Origin: Gammaproteobacteria bacterium
Lineage (GTDB): Bacteria > Pseudomonadota > Gammaproteobacteria > Steroidobacterales > SZUA-146
Direction: 5' to 3'
Length of the DNA: 7,085 bases
Assembly: GCA_013002925.1 (NCBI GenBank)
Contig: JABDLQ010000436.1
Location: 1-7,085 of the forward strand
The notes below the pieces were generated by a model. That model saw nothing but the letters and a program-made list of their open reading frames with translations. It was not told where the DNA came from and ran no database searches. Each line of letters starts with the position of its first letter. Position 1 is the stretch's first letter. Below, piece by piece: positions 1 to 6,597 of the stretch. The position numbers and the translations under genes were made by a program.

Positions 1-846
1 TTGTTTGCTTTTGTATTGGCTACGCGAATCCCGTTCGCCATCGATGTGTTGCGCGAACGCGGCGAGCTGTTTCATATTGTCGACGACTCCATTCGCAATG
101 ATTACACGTTGAAAGTAGTCAACAAATCCCAAATACCAATGAGCTTTAATCTGAGTGTGCTGGACAGCGGTCCCGGTGACGGCAGCAGTGCAACGCTCAA
201 ACTGAGCATTGACCCGCGCATTGAAGTGCCCGCAGGCGATGTGCTGACGGTCCCTTTGAGCCTTACAGCTTCGCGCGCTGGCATTGAGCGCAACATCACG
301 AACATAAAGCTGCAGCTGTGTGAGCTCGCGGGCGAGCGCTGCGTAGAAGGTGAAACGCGGTTCATTGCGCCTCCTGCAGGAGCGACATCCAGCCGCGATA
401 AAACCACGACAGGGATTCCAGACCAGGTTACGGTAGGAGCGGCTTCCAGCCGCGACAAAATTACGAAAGGGACCCCAAATCAGGGCGCGGTAGGAGCGGC
501 TTCCAGCCGCGATAAAACCACGGAAGGGACCCCAAACCAGGGCATGGTAGGAGCGGCTTCCAGCCGCGATAAAACCACGGAGGGGATCCCAAACCAGGGT
601 ACGGTAGGAGCGGCTTCCAGCCGCGATAAAACCACGGAGGAGATCCCAAACCAGAGTAGGGTAGGAGCCCCCCTCACAACATCCCCAAACGTCCGCAAGA
701 TTGCGGATTTCATAAACCACCCGGAGTCTCACCGGGCTGCGGGGAGTAACAATCTCAGTAACCGACACATGGGGCTGACGAAGTCACCCCAACACCAAAA
801 GAAGCATGGACGTCAGTGGCCAACAGCAATCGAGGCTGCAGCATGA
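1..846 (+). CDS. ccoG: Cytochrome c oxidase accessory protein CcoG (FixG), C-terminal part, with a repeat-derived tail
   Basis: This is the C-terminal end of CcoG/FixG, the membrane iron-sulfur protein associated with cbb3 oxidase assembly and implicated in copper reduction. The true start lies upstream, so TTG at position 1 is not a start. Residues 8-40 of the visible part (R-x-P-F-x-x-D-V-L-R-E-R, then R-N-D-Y-T-L-K-V-V-N-K) are the family's signature leading into the periplasmic Ig-like domain, which runs to about residue 123 (ERCVEGETRFIAP). Most relatives stop about here. This frame continues for roughly 155 more residues: five 19-residue repeats (about 126-220, typified by GAASSRDKTTEGTPNQ), then about 60 unrecognised residues. 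The repeats are translated REP-like palindromes. The 4TM/ferredoxin part is not in the window. The stop overlaps the next start as ATGA. Family call is firm; whether the tail is made and kept is unknown. Confidence 0.92.
   Translation: MFAFVLATRIPFAIDVLRERGELFHIVDDSIRNDYTLKVVNKSQIPMSFNLSVLDSGPGDGSSATLKLSIDPRIEVPAGDVLTVPLSLTASRAGIERNITNIKLQLCELAGERCVEGETRFIAPPAGATSSRDKTTTGIPDQVTVGAASSRDKITKGTPNQGAVGAASSRDKTTEGTPNQGMVGAASSRDKTTEGIPNQGTVGAASSRDKTTEEIPNQSRVGAPLTTSPNVRKIADFINHPESHRAAGSNNLSNRHMGLTKSPQHQKKHGRQWPTAIEAAA
376..668 (+). repeat. In-frame tandem array of REP-like palindromes, 57-bp period
   Basis: Palindromic units start at 376, 433, 490, 547 and 604, exactly 57 bp apart. A sixth begins at 661 and is cut off after its first 8 bases (GTAGGAGC). 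A typical unit is GTAGGAGCGGCTTCCAGC followed by CGCGA and T or C. Its stem is GCGGCT-TCC-AGCCGC. The linker after each unit is 33 bp and begins AAAACCACG in most copies. The first unit (376-399) is the most degenerate, with a damaged stem; those at 490, 547 and 604 are identical. All copies point the same way. The GTAG head followed by an imperfect palindrome is the hallmark of REP elements moved by RAYT (IS200-like TnpA-REP) transposases. No such transposase is in the window. The array lies wholly inside the open frame of ccoG. Confidence 0.93.
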
Positions 847-1010
847 AGATTAAAAACCCGATTTCTCCACTGGTTCTGGTTATTCTCATTCCATTGCTCA
901 GCATCATCATGGGAACCGTGACCTTATACCTGGCCTTGCAATCACCCGAAGCTGCCGTCGATATTGTGGACGAGCCCTTGTCAAAAACCAGCTGGCGGGA
1001 CAAGCCATGA
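843..1010 (+). CDS. ccoH: Short FixH/CcoH-like single-pass membrane protein
   Basis: A 55-residue protein starting MKIKNPISPLVLVILIP. It has one membrane segment at about residues 8-33 and a short tail rich in acidic residues (EAAVDIVDEPL). Its place between ccoG and ccoI is where FixH/CcoH is encoded, and the order 'membrane segment, LxLAL, then a V-D motif' recalls the start of FixH. FixH proteins are usually around 150-170 residues, so the periplasmic domain that normally follows is absent. The ATG at 843 is chosen because it overlaps the ccoG stop as ATGA and has GAGG at 832-835 upstream. The gene ends in another ATGA overlap with ccoI. It could be a minimal CcoH, a truncated remnant, or an unrelated small membrane protein in the same slot; the assignment rests mainly on context. 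Confidence 0.65.
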   Translation: MKIKNPISPLVLVILIPLLSIIMGTVTLYLALQSPEAAVDIVDEPLSKTSWRDKP

Positions 1011-3115
1011 CCACGAGTGTTTTCCAGGTGAATGACATGCATTGCAGTGCCTGCGAATCACGAATTCGCAGTGCACTGAAAAATCTGCCGGGTGTGCAGG
1101 GAATCAAGATTAATCCCATCCGACGTGAATTGTTTATTGATCACGATGCTGACGTGATTCAAACGCTGGACCTGTTTGGACGCATTGAGAACACCGGTTT
1201 TACACCGGTCGTGGGTCAGTCGGGCTCCGGCATTCAAAACCGCGCAGCATTGAAACGACTGGGAGTTGCAGGCATTGCGATGATGCAGGTGATGATGCAG
1301 GCGCTGGCGCTGTATGCCGGTGATTTCCAGGGCATGGAGCCGGCATATGTGCGCCTCTTTGAGTTTACCAGTCTGCTGTTTTGTGTCCCGGTGGTGTTGT
1401 ACAGTGCACAACCGTTTTTTCGCGGTGCGACCAGATCGCTGCGCGGCATTCGCCGCTGGCAGGACTGGTTTGTGGGTCTCTCGATGGATGTGCCAGTCGC
1501 TATCGCGATCGGTATTGCATTCTCTGCCAGCGTGGTTGCTACGCTGTCGGGTAAAGGCATGGTGTATTACGACTCGGTCGTGATGTTTACATTTTTGTTG
1601 CTACTGGCGCGGTTTGTTGATCAGCGTCTGAGCGCACGGTTAATTGCCAGTGACTACCGCTCGATGTTGCCCGAGCGGGTGCTAAGAATCAGCGGATCTG
1701 CCGATGAGCTTGTGGCATTGCGTGATCTGGCGCCGGGAGACCTGGTGCGGGTGCGTGGCGGTGAGCGTGTGCCCGCGGACGGTATAGTGCAAGCTGGAGA
1801 AGCACACCTCGATGAATCACTGCTCACCGGCGAGTCTGATGCCGTGGTGCGATATGGAGGCGATACAGCGCTTGCCGGCACCATCAATTGTGATCAGGCG
1901 TTCACGTTGCGGGTTGTCCGCAAACCGGAAGATTCTACCTTGGCCGGCATCGAGACGATGGCGACGCAGGCGGAACTCGACAAACCCGATTTTGTCCGGC
2001 GCACGGACCGCATCGCTGGCGTGTTTATTTTTGGGATGTTGCTGCTTGCAGTTCTCACCTTTGTTATCTGGTTGAATCTTGACCCGTCACGAGCACTCGC
2101 AACGACACTCGCTGTCCTGGTCGTCTCATGTCCTTGTGCGCTGGCACTGGCAACGCCGGCCGTGGTTACCGCAGCGCTGAATTTTCTGCGCCGTCGCGGA
2201 GTGATTCTGACGCACGGCGCAACACTCGAAAAAGCAGCCGCGCTGGGCGCTTTGGCGATCGACAAAACCGGTACATTGACGACCGGCGCACTGCGCATCG
2301 ATAGCGTAGATCTAATCGGGGACCTGAGCAGCAATGCGGTGCTGGCGATCGCCGCAGGTCTGGAACGCGACAGCCGTCACCCGGTGGCGAGCGCGTTTAG
2401 TCACGCAAACCCGATGCGCTTTGCTGAAACCCAGGTACGCAGTACCGGCGTTGAAGGCAATGCCGATGGGCATCACTATTGCATCGGGACCGCAGAGTTT
2501 TGCGACATTCCCGATAGCGCTGAGGCAGCCGACCGGCGTGTGCTGTGGTTAACCATAGATGGCAGGCTGCTGGCGAAATTCAGGCTGGTCGAGGAGCTTC
2601 GGAATGACACGATCACCACTTTGAAGCGGATTGAAAAACTGGGCATTACAACGGTGTTGTTGAGCGGCGACAGCGAGAATAATTGCGTGCCGTTTGCGCC
2701 TTACCTGCATCTGGAAGCGGCGCTGGACCCGGCGGGCAAACTTGCCGCATTGAAAAAACTCCGCGACACAAGCGGCCCGGTGATGATGGTGGGTGACGGC
2801 ATCAACGACATACCCGTGCTGGCTAATGCCGATGTGGCAGCGGTGGTAATGGAAGCGCCAAACCTGGTGAAAAGCAAAGCTGACATCACTTTGTTGACCA
2901 ATCATCTGCGGCCGATTCTTGACGTTTTACAGATCTCGCGAATGGCGCGTCGTGTCATCAAGCAAAACCTTTTTTGGGCGATCGCGTACAACCTCACCAT
3001 GATCCCGCTGGCGGCTGTTGGACTCATTCCGCCCTGGGCCGCAGCGCTGGGGATGTCGCTGAGTTCGCTGCTGGTAACCCTCAACGCCAGTCGCCTTGGC
3101 CGGGGGGTGGCGTAA
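1007..3115 (+). CDS. ccoI: Cu+-exporting P1B-type ATPase for cbb3 oxidase assembly (CcoI/FixI)
   Basis: A 702-residue heavy-metal P-type ATPase that would move Cu(I) out of the cytoplasm for the cbb3 oxidase. An N-terminal HMA domain carries MHCSAC (Cys13, Cys16). Membrane segments lie at about 85-140 and 153-205. The actuator motif TGES is at 274-277. The CPC metal site (Cys375-Pro-Cys377) sits in LVVSCPCALALATP, followed by the phosphorylation motif DKTGTLT (Asp419), the nucleotide-domain HP (458-459) and the hinge motif GDGIND (596-601). The C-terminal membrane pair contains YNLTMIPLA and GMSLSSLLVTLNASRL, which carry the conserved Tyr-Asn and Met/Ser residues of copper pumps. Catalytic residues all look intact. 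It is shorter than the roughly 800-residue gammaproteobacterial form because the Cys-rich domain ahead of HMA is missing. The ATG overlaps the ccoH stop (ATGA); the ribosome site is weak, suggesting translational coupling. Confidence 0.97.
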   Translation: MTTSVFQVNDMHCSACESRIRSALKNLPGVQGIKINPIRRELFIDHDADVIQTLDLFGRIENTGFTPVVGQSGSGIQNRAALKRLGVAGIAMMQVMMQALALYAGDFQGMEPAYVRLFEFTSLLFCVPVVLYSAQPFFRGATRSLRGIRRWQDWFVGLSMDVPVAIAIGIAFSASVVATLSGKGMVYYDSVVMFTFLLLLARFVDQRLSARLIASDYRSMLPERVLRISGSADELVALRDLAPGDLVRVRGGERVPADGIVQAGEAHLDESLLTGESDAVVRYGGDTALAGTINCDQAFTLRVVRKPEDSTLAGIETMATQAELDKPDFVRRTDRIAGVFIFGMLLLAVLTFVIWLNLDPSRALATTLAVLVVSCPCALALATPAVVTAALNFLRRRGVILTHGATLEKAAALGALAIDKTGTLTTGALRIDSVDLIGDLSSNAVLAIAAGLERDSRHPVASAFSHANPMRFAETQVRSTGVEGNADGHHYCIGTAEFCDIPDSAEAADRRVLWLTIDGRLLAKFRLVEELRNDTITTLKRIEKLGITTVLLSGDSENNCVPFAPYLHLEAALDPAGKLAALKKLRDTSGPVMMVGDGINDIPVLANADVAAVVMEAPNLVKSKADITLLTNHLRPILDVLQISRMARRVIKQNLFWAIAYNLTMIPLAAVGLIPPWAAALGMSLSSLLVTLNASRLGRGVA

Positions 3116-3282
3116 TGGAAATACTTTTTATTCTGGTACCGATATCCGCACTACTGATGGGACTTGCCATTTGGGTGTTCATACGTGCAGTGGATAGCGG
3201 CCAGTTCGATGATCTTGATCAACACGCACTCGATATTTTTGAAGAACAAGAGGAGCAGGACCGTGAGCATATTAATAGATAG
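3115..3282 (+). CDS. ccoS: cbb3-type cytochrome oxidase assembly protein CcoS
   Basis: A 55-residue protein with one membrane helix (residues 3-24, ILFILVPISALLMGLAIWVF). The family signature follows: A-V-D-S-G-Q-F-D-D-L-D at 26-35, then an acidic cytoplasmic tail. CcoS is needed for maturation of cbb3 oxidase; loss in other bacteria gives an oxidase lacking heme b and Cu in the catalytic subunit. Length and motif are typical. The ATG shares its A with the last base of the ccoI stop (TAATG), and a G-rich stretch at 3102-3107 could act as a weak ribosome site. The 3' end overlaps the next gene by 20 bases. Confidence 0.95.
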   Translation: MEILFILVPISALLMGLAIWVFIRAVDSGQFDDLDQHALDIFEEQEEQDREHINR

Positions 3283-3865
3283 CCTGCGATTATTATTTGC
3301 GCCGCACAAGGCGTGGAATCACATTGGCGTTACACGCCCGTCCCTGATGGCCGTAATGATGTTGCACACCTTACCGCTCGCACTGATTCCGGCTGTGTGC
3401 TGGTTTTATGGCGTTACCCAGTCAGGCTGGGTCGTAGCTGGTACCACACTGAAACTGACAACTGCCAGCGCACTGCCAGTGTGCGTGCTGTTCTATCTCG
3501 GCATGGTCTGGAGCGTGTTGTTCCTCGGGTTCATGGTGCACTGGATGGCAAAAACCTATGAGAGCGAAACTACGCTGGCACGTGGGGTTACGCTCATTTC
3601 GTTCTCAGCCACCCCGTTTTTTATTGCTGGAGTTTTCGGCCTTAAGCCCGTTCTGTGGCTTGATATGCTGGTTGGCATAACGGTGAGTTGCTACTGCATT
3701 TATCTTTTATATGTTGGCACCCCGGTCGTGATGCGGGTGCGTCCGTCACGCGGGTTTTTGTACGCAAGTGCAGTGTTTGCGGTAGCGCTGGTGACGTTTG
3801 TGGCACTGCTTGGTGCCACCGTGGTGTTATGGGATCTGGGGCCGGCGCTCGAGTATTCCTATTGA
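3263..3865 (+). CDS. Yip1-family (YohC-like) inner-membrane protein
   Basis: A 200-residue integral membrane protein with about five hydrophobic segments, near residues 27-49, 63-92, 107-126, 130-151 and 165-190. The N-terminus ILIDSLRLLFAPHKAWNHI is the amphipathic lead-in with the conserved P..W, and ATPFFIAGVFGL, then YLLYVGTPVVM, match the Yip1 domain as found in bacterial YohC-like proteins. The biochemical role of these proteins is not established. I chose GTG at 3263 because AGGAG (3251-3255) lies 7 bases upstream and the product then starts directly at the family's N-terminus. An upstream ATG at 3164 would need a 119-base overlap with ccoS. The 20-base overlap with ccoS puts it in the cbb3 assembly transcript; a link to oxidase maturation is an inference only. 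Confidence 0.88.
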   Translation: MSILIDSLRLLFAPHKAWNHIGVTRPSLMAVMMLHTLPLALIPAVCWFYGVTQSGWVVAGTTLKLTTASALPVCVLFYLGMVWSVLFLGFMVHWMAKTYESETTLARGVTLISFSATPFFIAGVFGLKPVLWLDMLVGITVSCYCIYLLYVGTPVVMRVRPSRGFLYASAVFAVALVTFVALLGATVVLWDLGPALEYSY

Positions 3866-4527
3866 TACCTGACGAGGCACGGCTGTGGTGTGCCACTCCG
3901 GCGGTGAATCTGGGTTCCACCCAGCCTGCAAATTCAGCCAACCGGCGTCGTTTGGCGGTGAGGTGCATTGTAGTGCTGGTTATTGCGACTATCGTGGCTG
4001 GCGGATGCAGCGAAAAGCTTGCTGATGACTGGGTGCCTTGCACTTTTGTACCCGTGGAAGACGAAGCGCGGGACATCATTCCACATTGCGCACGCCGAAG
4101 CGTGAACGGCAGTCTGGCGGTGGCATTTGTTGCGCTGACCGCCCTCAGCGCACGTCAGTCCGATCTGGCAACGGTGCTTTTCGGCGACACTCTCCACTAC
4201 CTTAATGCATCCGGAGTGGCGGTCCCGGTATTGCCTTTTGACAACGGGGCTGACTACTTCATCGAGGGGATGGCCCGCACGGTACAAAATGGCAAGATCG
4301 GTTATATTGACGAGAGCCTTAGCGTGGTTATCCCACCGCGCTGGGATTTTGCGTTTCCTTTTGCGAACGGCGCTGCCGTTGTCTGTGTTGACTGCACCTT
4401 GCGTGCTGTTGGAGATGGGCATAAAGAGGTTGTTGGTGGTCGTTGGGGCATGATCGACGCGCAGGGAAGCGTTACCATTCCGATTATCCACGATCGCGAG
4501 ACTCTGCATGCTCTGGGAGACGAATAA
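3862..4527 (+). CDS. Putative WG-repeat lipoprotein
   Basis: From TTG 3862 the product is 221 residues. Arginines at 28-30 lead into a hydrophobic stretch (RCIVVLVIATIVAGG) and Cys49, which reads as a lipoprotein signal with an imperfect lipobox (AGG-C). The C-terminal half has WG-repeat signatures: GKIGYIDESLSVVIPPRWDF followed by PFANGAAVV at about 144-173, and RWGMIDAQGSVTIPI at 194-208. WG repeats form beta modules thought to bind other proteins or surfaces; no enzymatic function is implied. Start choice is uncertain. TTG 3862 overlaps the previous stop (TTGA) and fits the compact operon but leaves a long n-region. GTG 3904, TTG 3952 and GTG 3958 are alternatives that also keep the signal. 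None has a convincing ribosome site. An envelope location is inferred. Confidence 0.75.
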   Translation: MIPDEARLWCATPAVNLGSTQPANSANRRRLAVRCIVVLVIATIVAGGCSEKLADDWVPCTFVPVEDEARDIIPHCARRSVNGSLAVAFVALTALSARQSDLATVLFGDTLHYLNASGVAVPVLPFDNGADYFIEGMARTVQNGKIGYIDESLSVVIPPRWDFAFPFANGAAVVCVDCTLRAVGDGHKEVVGGRWGMIDAQGSVTIPIIHDRETLHALGDE

Positions 4528-4708
4528 ATCAGTTCGCCAAAAAAAATAGCAGCACCTCAGGAATGAAACGACCAGTAGCTTCATCGTCGCCAACGTAACA
4601 TCTCCTCAAAGGCAGCTGCGGCGCAATACCATGTGCTGATGAAGGACTGGGCGTACTGATGATGTTGCCGCGAAATTTGTCTCACATTTGTGTTCAGCAG
4701 AAGCTAAA

Positions 4709-4720
4709 CTGTCCGGACAG
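4709..4720. promoter_or_regulatory. Perfect 12-bp palindrome upstream of the aminotransferase gene (candidate operator)
   Basis: CTGTCCGGACAG reads identically on both strands. It ends 34 bases before the TTG start, in the expected core promoter or 5' leader region. A perfect symmetric 12-mer in the only upstream gap suggests a binding site for a dimeric regulator. It resembles a shortened LexA-like CTG...CAG but has a 6-base, not 10-base, interior. No regulator can be assigned. Confidence 0.35.
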
Positions 4721-4743
4721 CATCGGGAACGAACCCTGATACC

Positions 4744-4747
4744 GGAG
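4744..4747 (+). promoter_or_regulatory. Ribosome binding site deciding a TTG start
   Basis: GGAG lies 7 bases before TTG 4755. The resulting N-terminus (HIRSRLPTVGTTIF) lines up with the beginning of E. coli YbdL (SKLPQLGTTIF). The first in-frame ATG is at codon 18, inside the conserved domain, so TTG is the better start. Confidence 0.7.
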
Positions 4748-4754
4748 ACCCTGC

Positions 4755-5897
4755 TTGCACATCCGCTCTCGCCTGCCCACCGTGGGAACCACCATATTTA
4801 CTGTGATGTCAGAGCTGGCGCACGAGTATGATGCTCTGAATCTGGCCCAGGGGTTTCCGGATTTTTCGCCGCCCGCGCAGCTAGTGGCTAATGTCCATAA
4901 ACATATGCTGGCCGGTCACAATCAATATGCACCAATGACCGGGATTCCGGAGCTTCGGCGAGCCATTGCTGCGAAGGTTGCCGACCTGTACAGGGTGAGC
5001 GTGGACCCGGATGAAGAAGTTACCGTAACATCCGGCGCGACTGACGCGTTATTCACAGCGATCGCTGCGGTCGTGCACCCCGGTGACGAGGTCCTGGTTT
5101 TTGATCCGGCGTACGATTCGTATGTGCCGGCAATTACGCTTGCGGGCGGCGTGCCGGTGCGTTTGTCTTTGCGCGCGCCTGATTTCCAGGTGGATTGGGC
5201 ACAGGCAGAGGCTGCGATCAATGAGCGCACGCGTATGGTCATTGTCAACACGCCGCACAACCCCAGCGGTGCGGTGTTTTCGCAAACGGACATTGACGCA
5301 CTTGCCAAAGCTGTGGAAGGAAAAGATATATGTGTTCTGGCCGATGAGGTTTATGAGCATATTGTATTTGACGAGCACAGGCATATCAGTCTGCTAATGA
5401 ATCCGCAATTGCGCGAGAAAGCGTTTGTGGTGTCGTCATTTGGCAAAACCTATCACATGACCGGATGGAAGATTGCCTACTGCATAGCGCCGCCGGCGCT
5501 GAGTTGCGAATTTCGGAAAGTTCATCAATACGTCACATTCTGTACCAGTGCACCGATGCAATACGCCATTGCTGATTTCATGAAATCCAGTTCGCATCAC
5601 CTGGAACTGGCTGCCGTTTATCAAAAAAAACGCGATTTCTTTGTGCAGGCAATCAGAAGCTCCCGCTTTAAAATACTCCCGTGTAAGGGAACCTACTTCC
5701 AGTTGCTTGACTACAGTGACATCAGCGATGAACCGGATATTGGTTTTGCCCGACGCTTAACCCGGGAGGCGGGTATTGCATCGATACCTGTATCGGTATT
5801 CTGTGAGCAGGCAGATGGCATGCGGCTATTGCGCGTTTGTTTTGCCAAAGACGATAAAACCCTGGCCAGGGCCGGTGAAATCCTGAGCGGGATCTGA
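4755..5897 (+). CDS. ybdL: Methionine aminotransferase, YbdL type (PLP-dependent fold type I)
   Basis: A 380-residue class I/II aminotransferase, the same size as E. coli YbdL (386) and alike from end to end. YbdL moves the amino group from methionine, and less well from other amino acids such as phenylalanine and histidine, to 2-oxo acids; it may act in the methionine salvage route. Visible motifs: LAQGFPDF (30-37), NQYAPMTGIPELR (56-68), the phosphate-site region TSGATDALF (92-100), NTPHNPSG (165-172, cofactor-binding Asn169), ADEVYEHI (196-203, Asp197 and Tyr200), the Schiff-base lysine Lys231 in SSFGKTYHMTGWK, and Arg360 in RLLRVCFAK for substrate carboxylate binding. All catalytic residues are present. 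It is a soluble cytoplasmic enzyme, likely transcribed alone. KYAT/glutamine transaminase K-like enzymes are close relatives, so substrate preference is inferred. Confidence 0.92.
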   Translation: MHIRSRLPTVGTTIFTVMSELAHEYDALNLAQGFPDFSPPAQLVANVHKHMLAGHNQYAPMTGIPELRRAIAAKVADLYRVSVDPDEEVTVTSGATDALFTAIAAVVHPGDEVLVFDPAYDSYVPAITLAGGVPVRLSLRAPDFQVDWAQAEAAINERTRMVIVNTPHNPSGAVFSQTDIDALAKAVEGKDICVLADEVYEHIVFDEHRHISLLMNPQLREKAFVVSSFGKTYHMTGWKIAYCIAPPALSCEFRKVHQYVTFCTSAPMQYAIADFMKSSSHHLELAAVYQKKRDFFVQAIRSSRFKILPCKGTYFQLLDYSDISDEPDIGFARRLTREAGIASIPVSVFCEQADGMRLLRVCFAKDDKTLARAGEILSGI

Positions 5898-6060
5898 CCA
5901 CTTGAAACACGCACTCAGGGGCGGTTCTGATTAAGCTTGCGTGGGAGCGAACCAAGGGTATTTTCTTGCCTGATTTGGTCGTGCTGGCTATGTGAGACCT
6001 GGTCGCAATAGCGGGGTAAATCCGATGGATTTATTCGTGGCCGACTGTGGAATCACCATT

Positions 6061-6328
6061 GTAGGAGCGCCTTCCAGGCGCGATTTACACACCCGCGAAT
6101 TCCATCGCGGCAAGATGCCGCTCCTACAACACGCCGTGGTCTTGTTTGAACGCTGGATCGCGGCAAGATGCCGCTCCTACAACACGCCGTGGTTTTGTTT
6201 GAACATTGGATCGCGGCAAGATGCCGTGCAGCCCGCCCGGTCCAAGGTCGGGCGAGCAAATGCCCCTGGGGTGCTCCTGCCGGTGTAATCGCGTGTTACA
6301 GGTCGTGGCCGGTTGCCGAACCGTCCCT
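6061..6328. repeat. Super-repeat copy 1 (268 bp)
   Basis: It contains one plus unit, a 19-bp spacer, two full minus units, one minus unit truncated at 6226, and a 102-bp linker (6227-6328). The linker contains GCGAGCAAATGCC and GTGTAATCGCGTGTTAC. The spacer after the plus unit differs from copies 2 and 3 and is one base shorter. Confidence 0.88.
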
Positions 6329-6597
6329 GTAGGAGCGCCTTCCAGGCGCGATTAAATTACGGGCGCACTCCAATCGCGGCTGGAAGCCGCTCCTACGAAA
6401 CACCATGGTTTTAATTGAACGCTGGATCGCGGCAAGATGCCGCTCCTACCAAACATCGTGGTTTTGTTTGAACGTTGGATCGCGGTAAGATGCCGCGCAG
6501 CCAGCCCGGCCAAAGGCCGTGCGAGCAAATGCCTTTGGGGTGCTCCTGCCGGTGTAATCGCGTGTTACCGGTCGTGGCCGGCTGGCGAACCAACCCT
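6329..6597. repeat. Super-repeat copy 2 (269 bp)
   Basis: It has the same order as copy 1, with a 20-bp spacer (TAAATTACGGGCG...) and the truncated unit ending at 6495. The 102-bp linker (6496-6597) has the same length as in copy 1 and differs by scattered substitutions, so the two copies descend from one tandem duplication. In this copy the first minus unit has switched to the GCGGCT...AGCCGC stem. Confidence 0.88.

Larger units (their letters stand above)
4528..4754. other. Noncoding gap between the cco operon and ybdL-like gene
   Basis: I see no credible gene here. The frames are short or closed. An A8 run (4539-4546) just after the preceding stop has the wrong polarity for a plus-strand terminator. 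The notable element is the 12-bp palindrome annotated separately. The promoter of the aminotransferase gene presumably lies here, but no well-spaced -35/-10 pair stands out; TTGTCT at 4677 and TAAACT at 4705 are 22 bases apart, too far for a normal sigma-70 spacer. Confidence 0.6.

Noticed and set aside
461..713. Minus-strand frames across the ccoG repeats (peptides with WFYRGWKPLLP or VLSRLEAAPT)
   Set aside because: These are reverse translations of the REP units. The ccoG frame is continuous with a recognisable domain, while these have no homology signal apart from the repeats and no ribosome site.
1894..2334. Minus-strand 146-codon frame within ccoI, and similar shadow frames over the aminotransferase
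   Set aside because: They lie opposite genes with full catalytic motifs, and their translations are Ser/Ala/Arg-rich shadow products.
3213..3226. TTGATCAA as an FNR/Anr half-site arrangement
   Set aside because: It lacks the four-base gap of TTGAT-N4-ATCAA and lies inside the ccoS coding sequence.
3688..3861. Upstream extension of the WG-repeat gene to ATG 3688
   Set aside because: It would overlap the Yip1 gene by 178 bases and put about 58 unrelated residues before the signal sequence.
4517..4546. Rho-independent terminator after the WG-repeat gene
   Set aside because: CGAA/TTCG is only a 4-bp stem, and it is followed by an A run on the plus strand rather than a T run.
4709..4720. LexA box
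   Set aside because: LexA boxes of the gammaproteobacterial type need CTG and CAG separated by 10 bases. Here the separation is 6.
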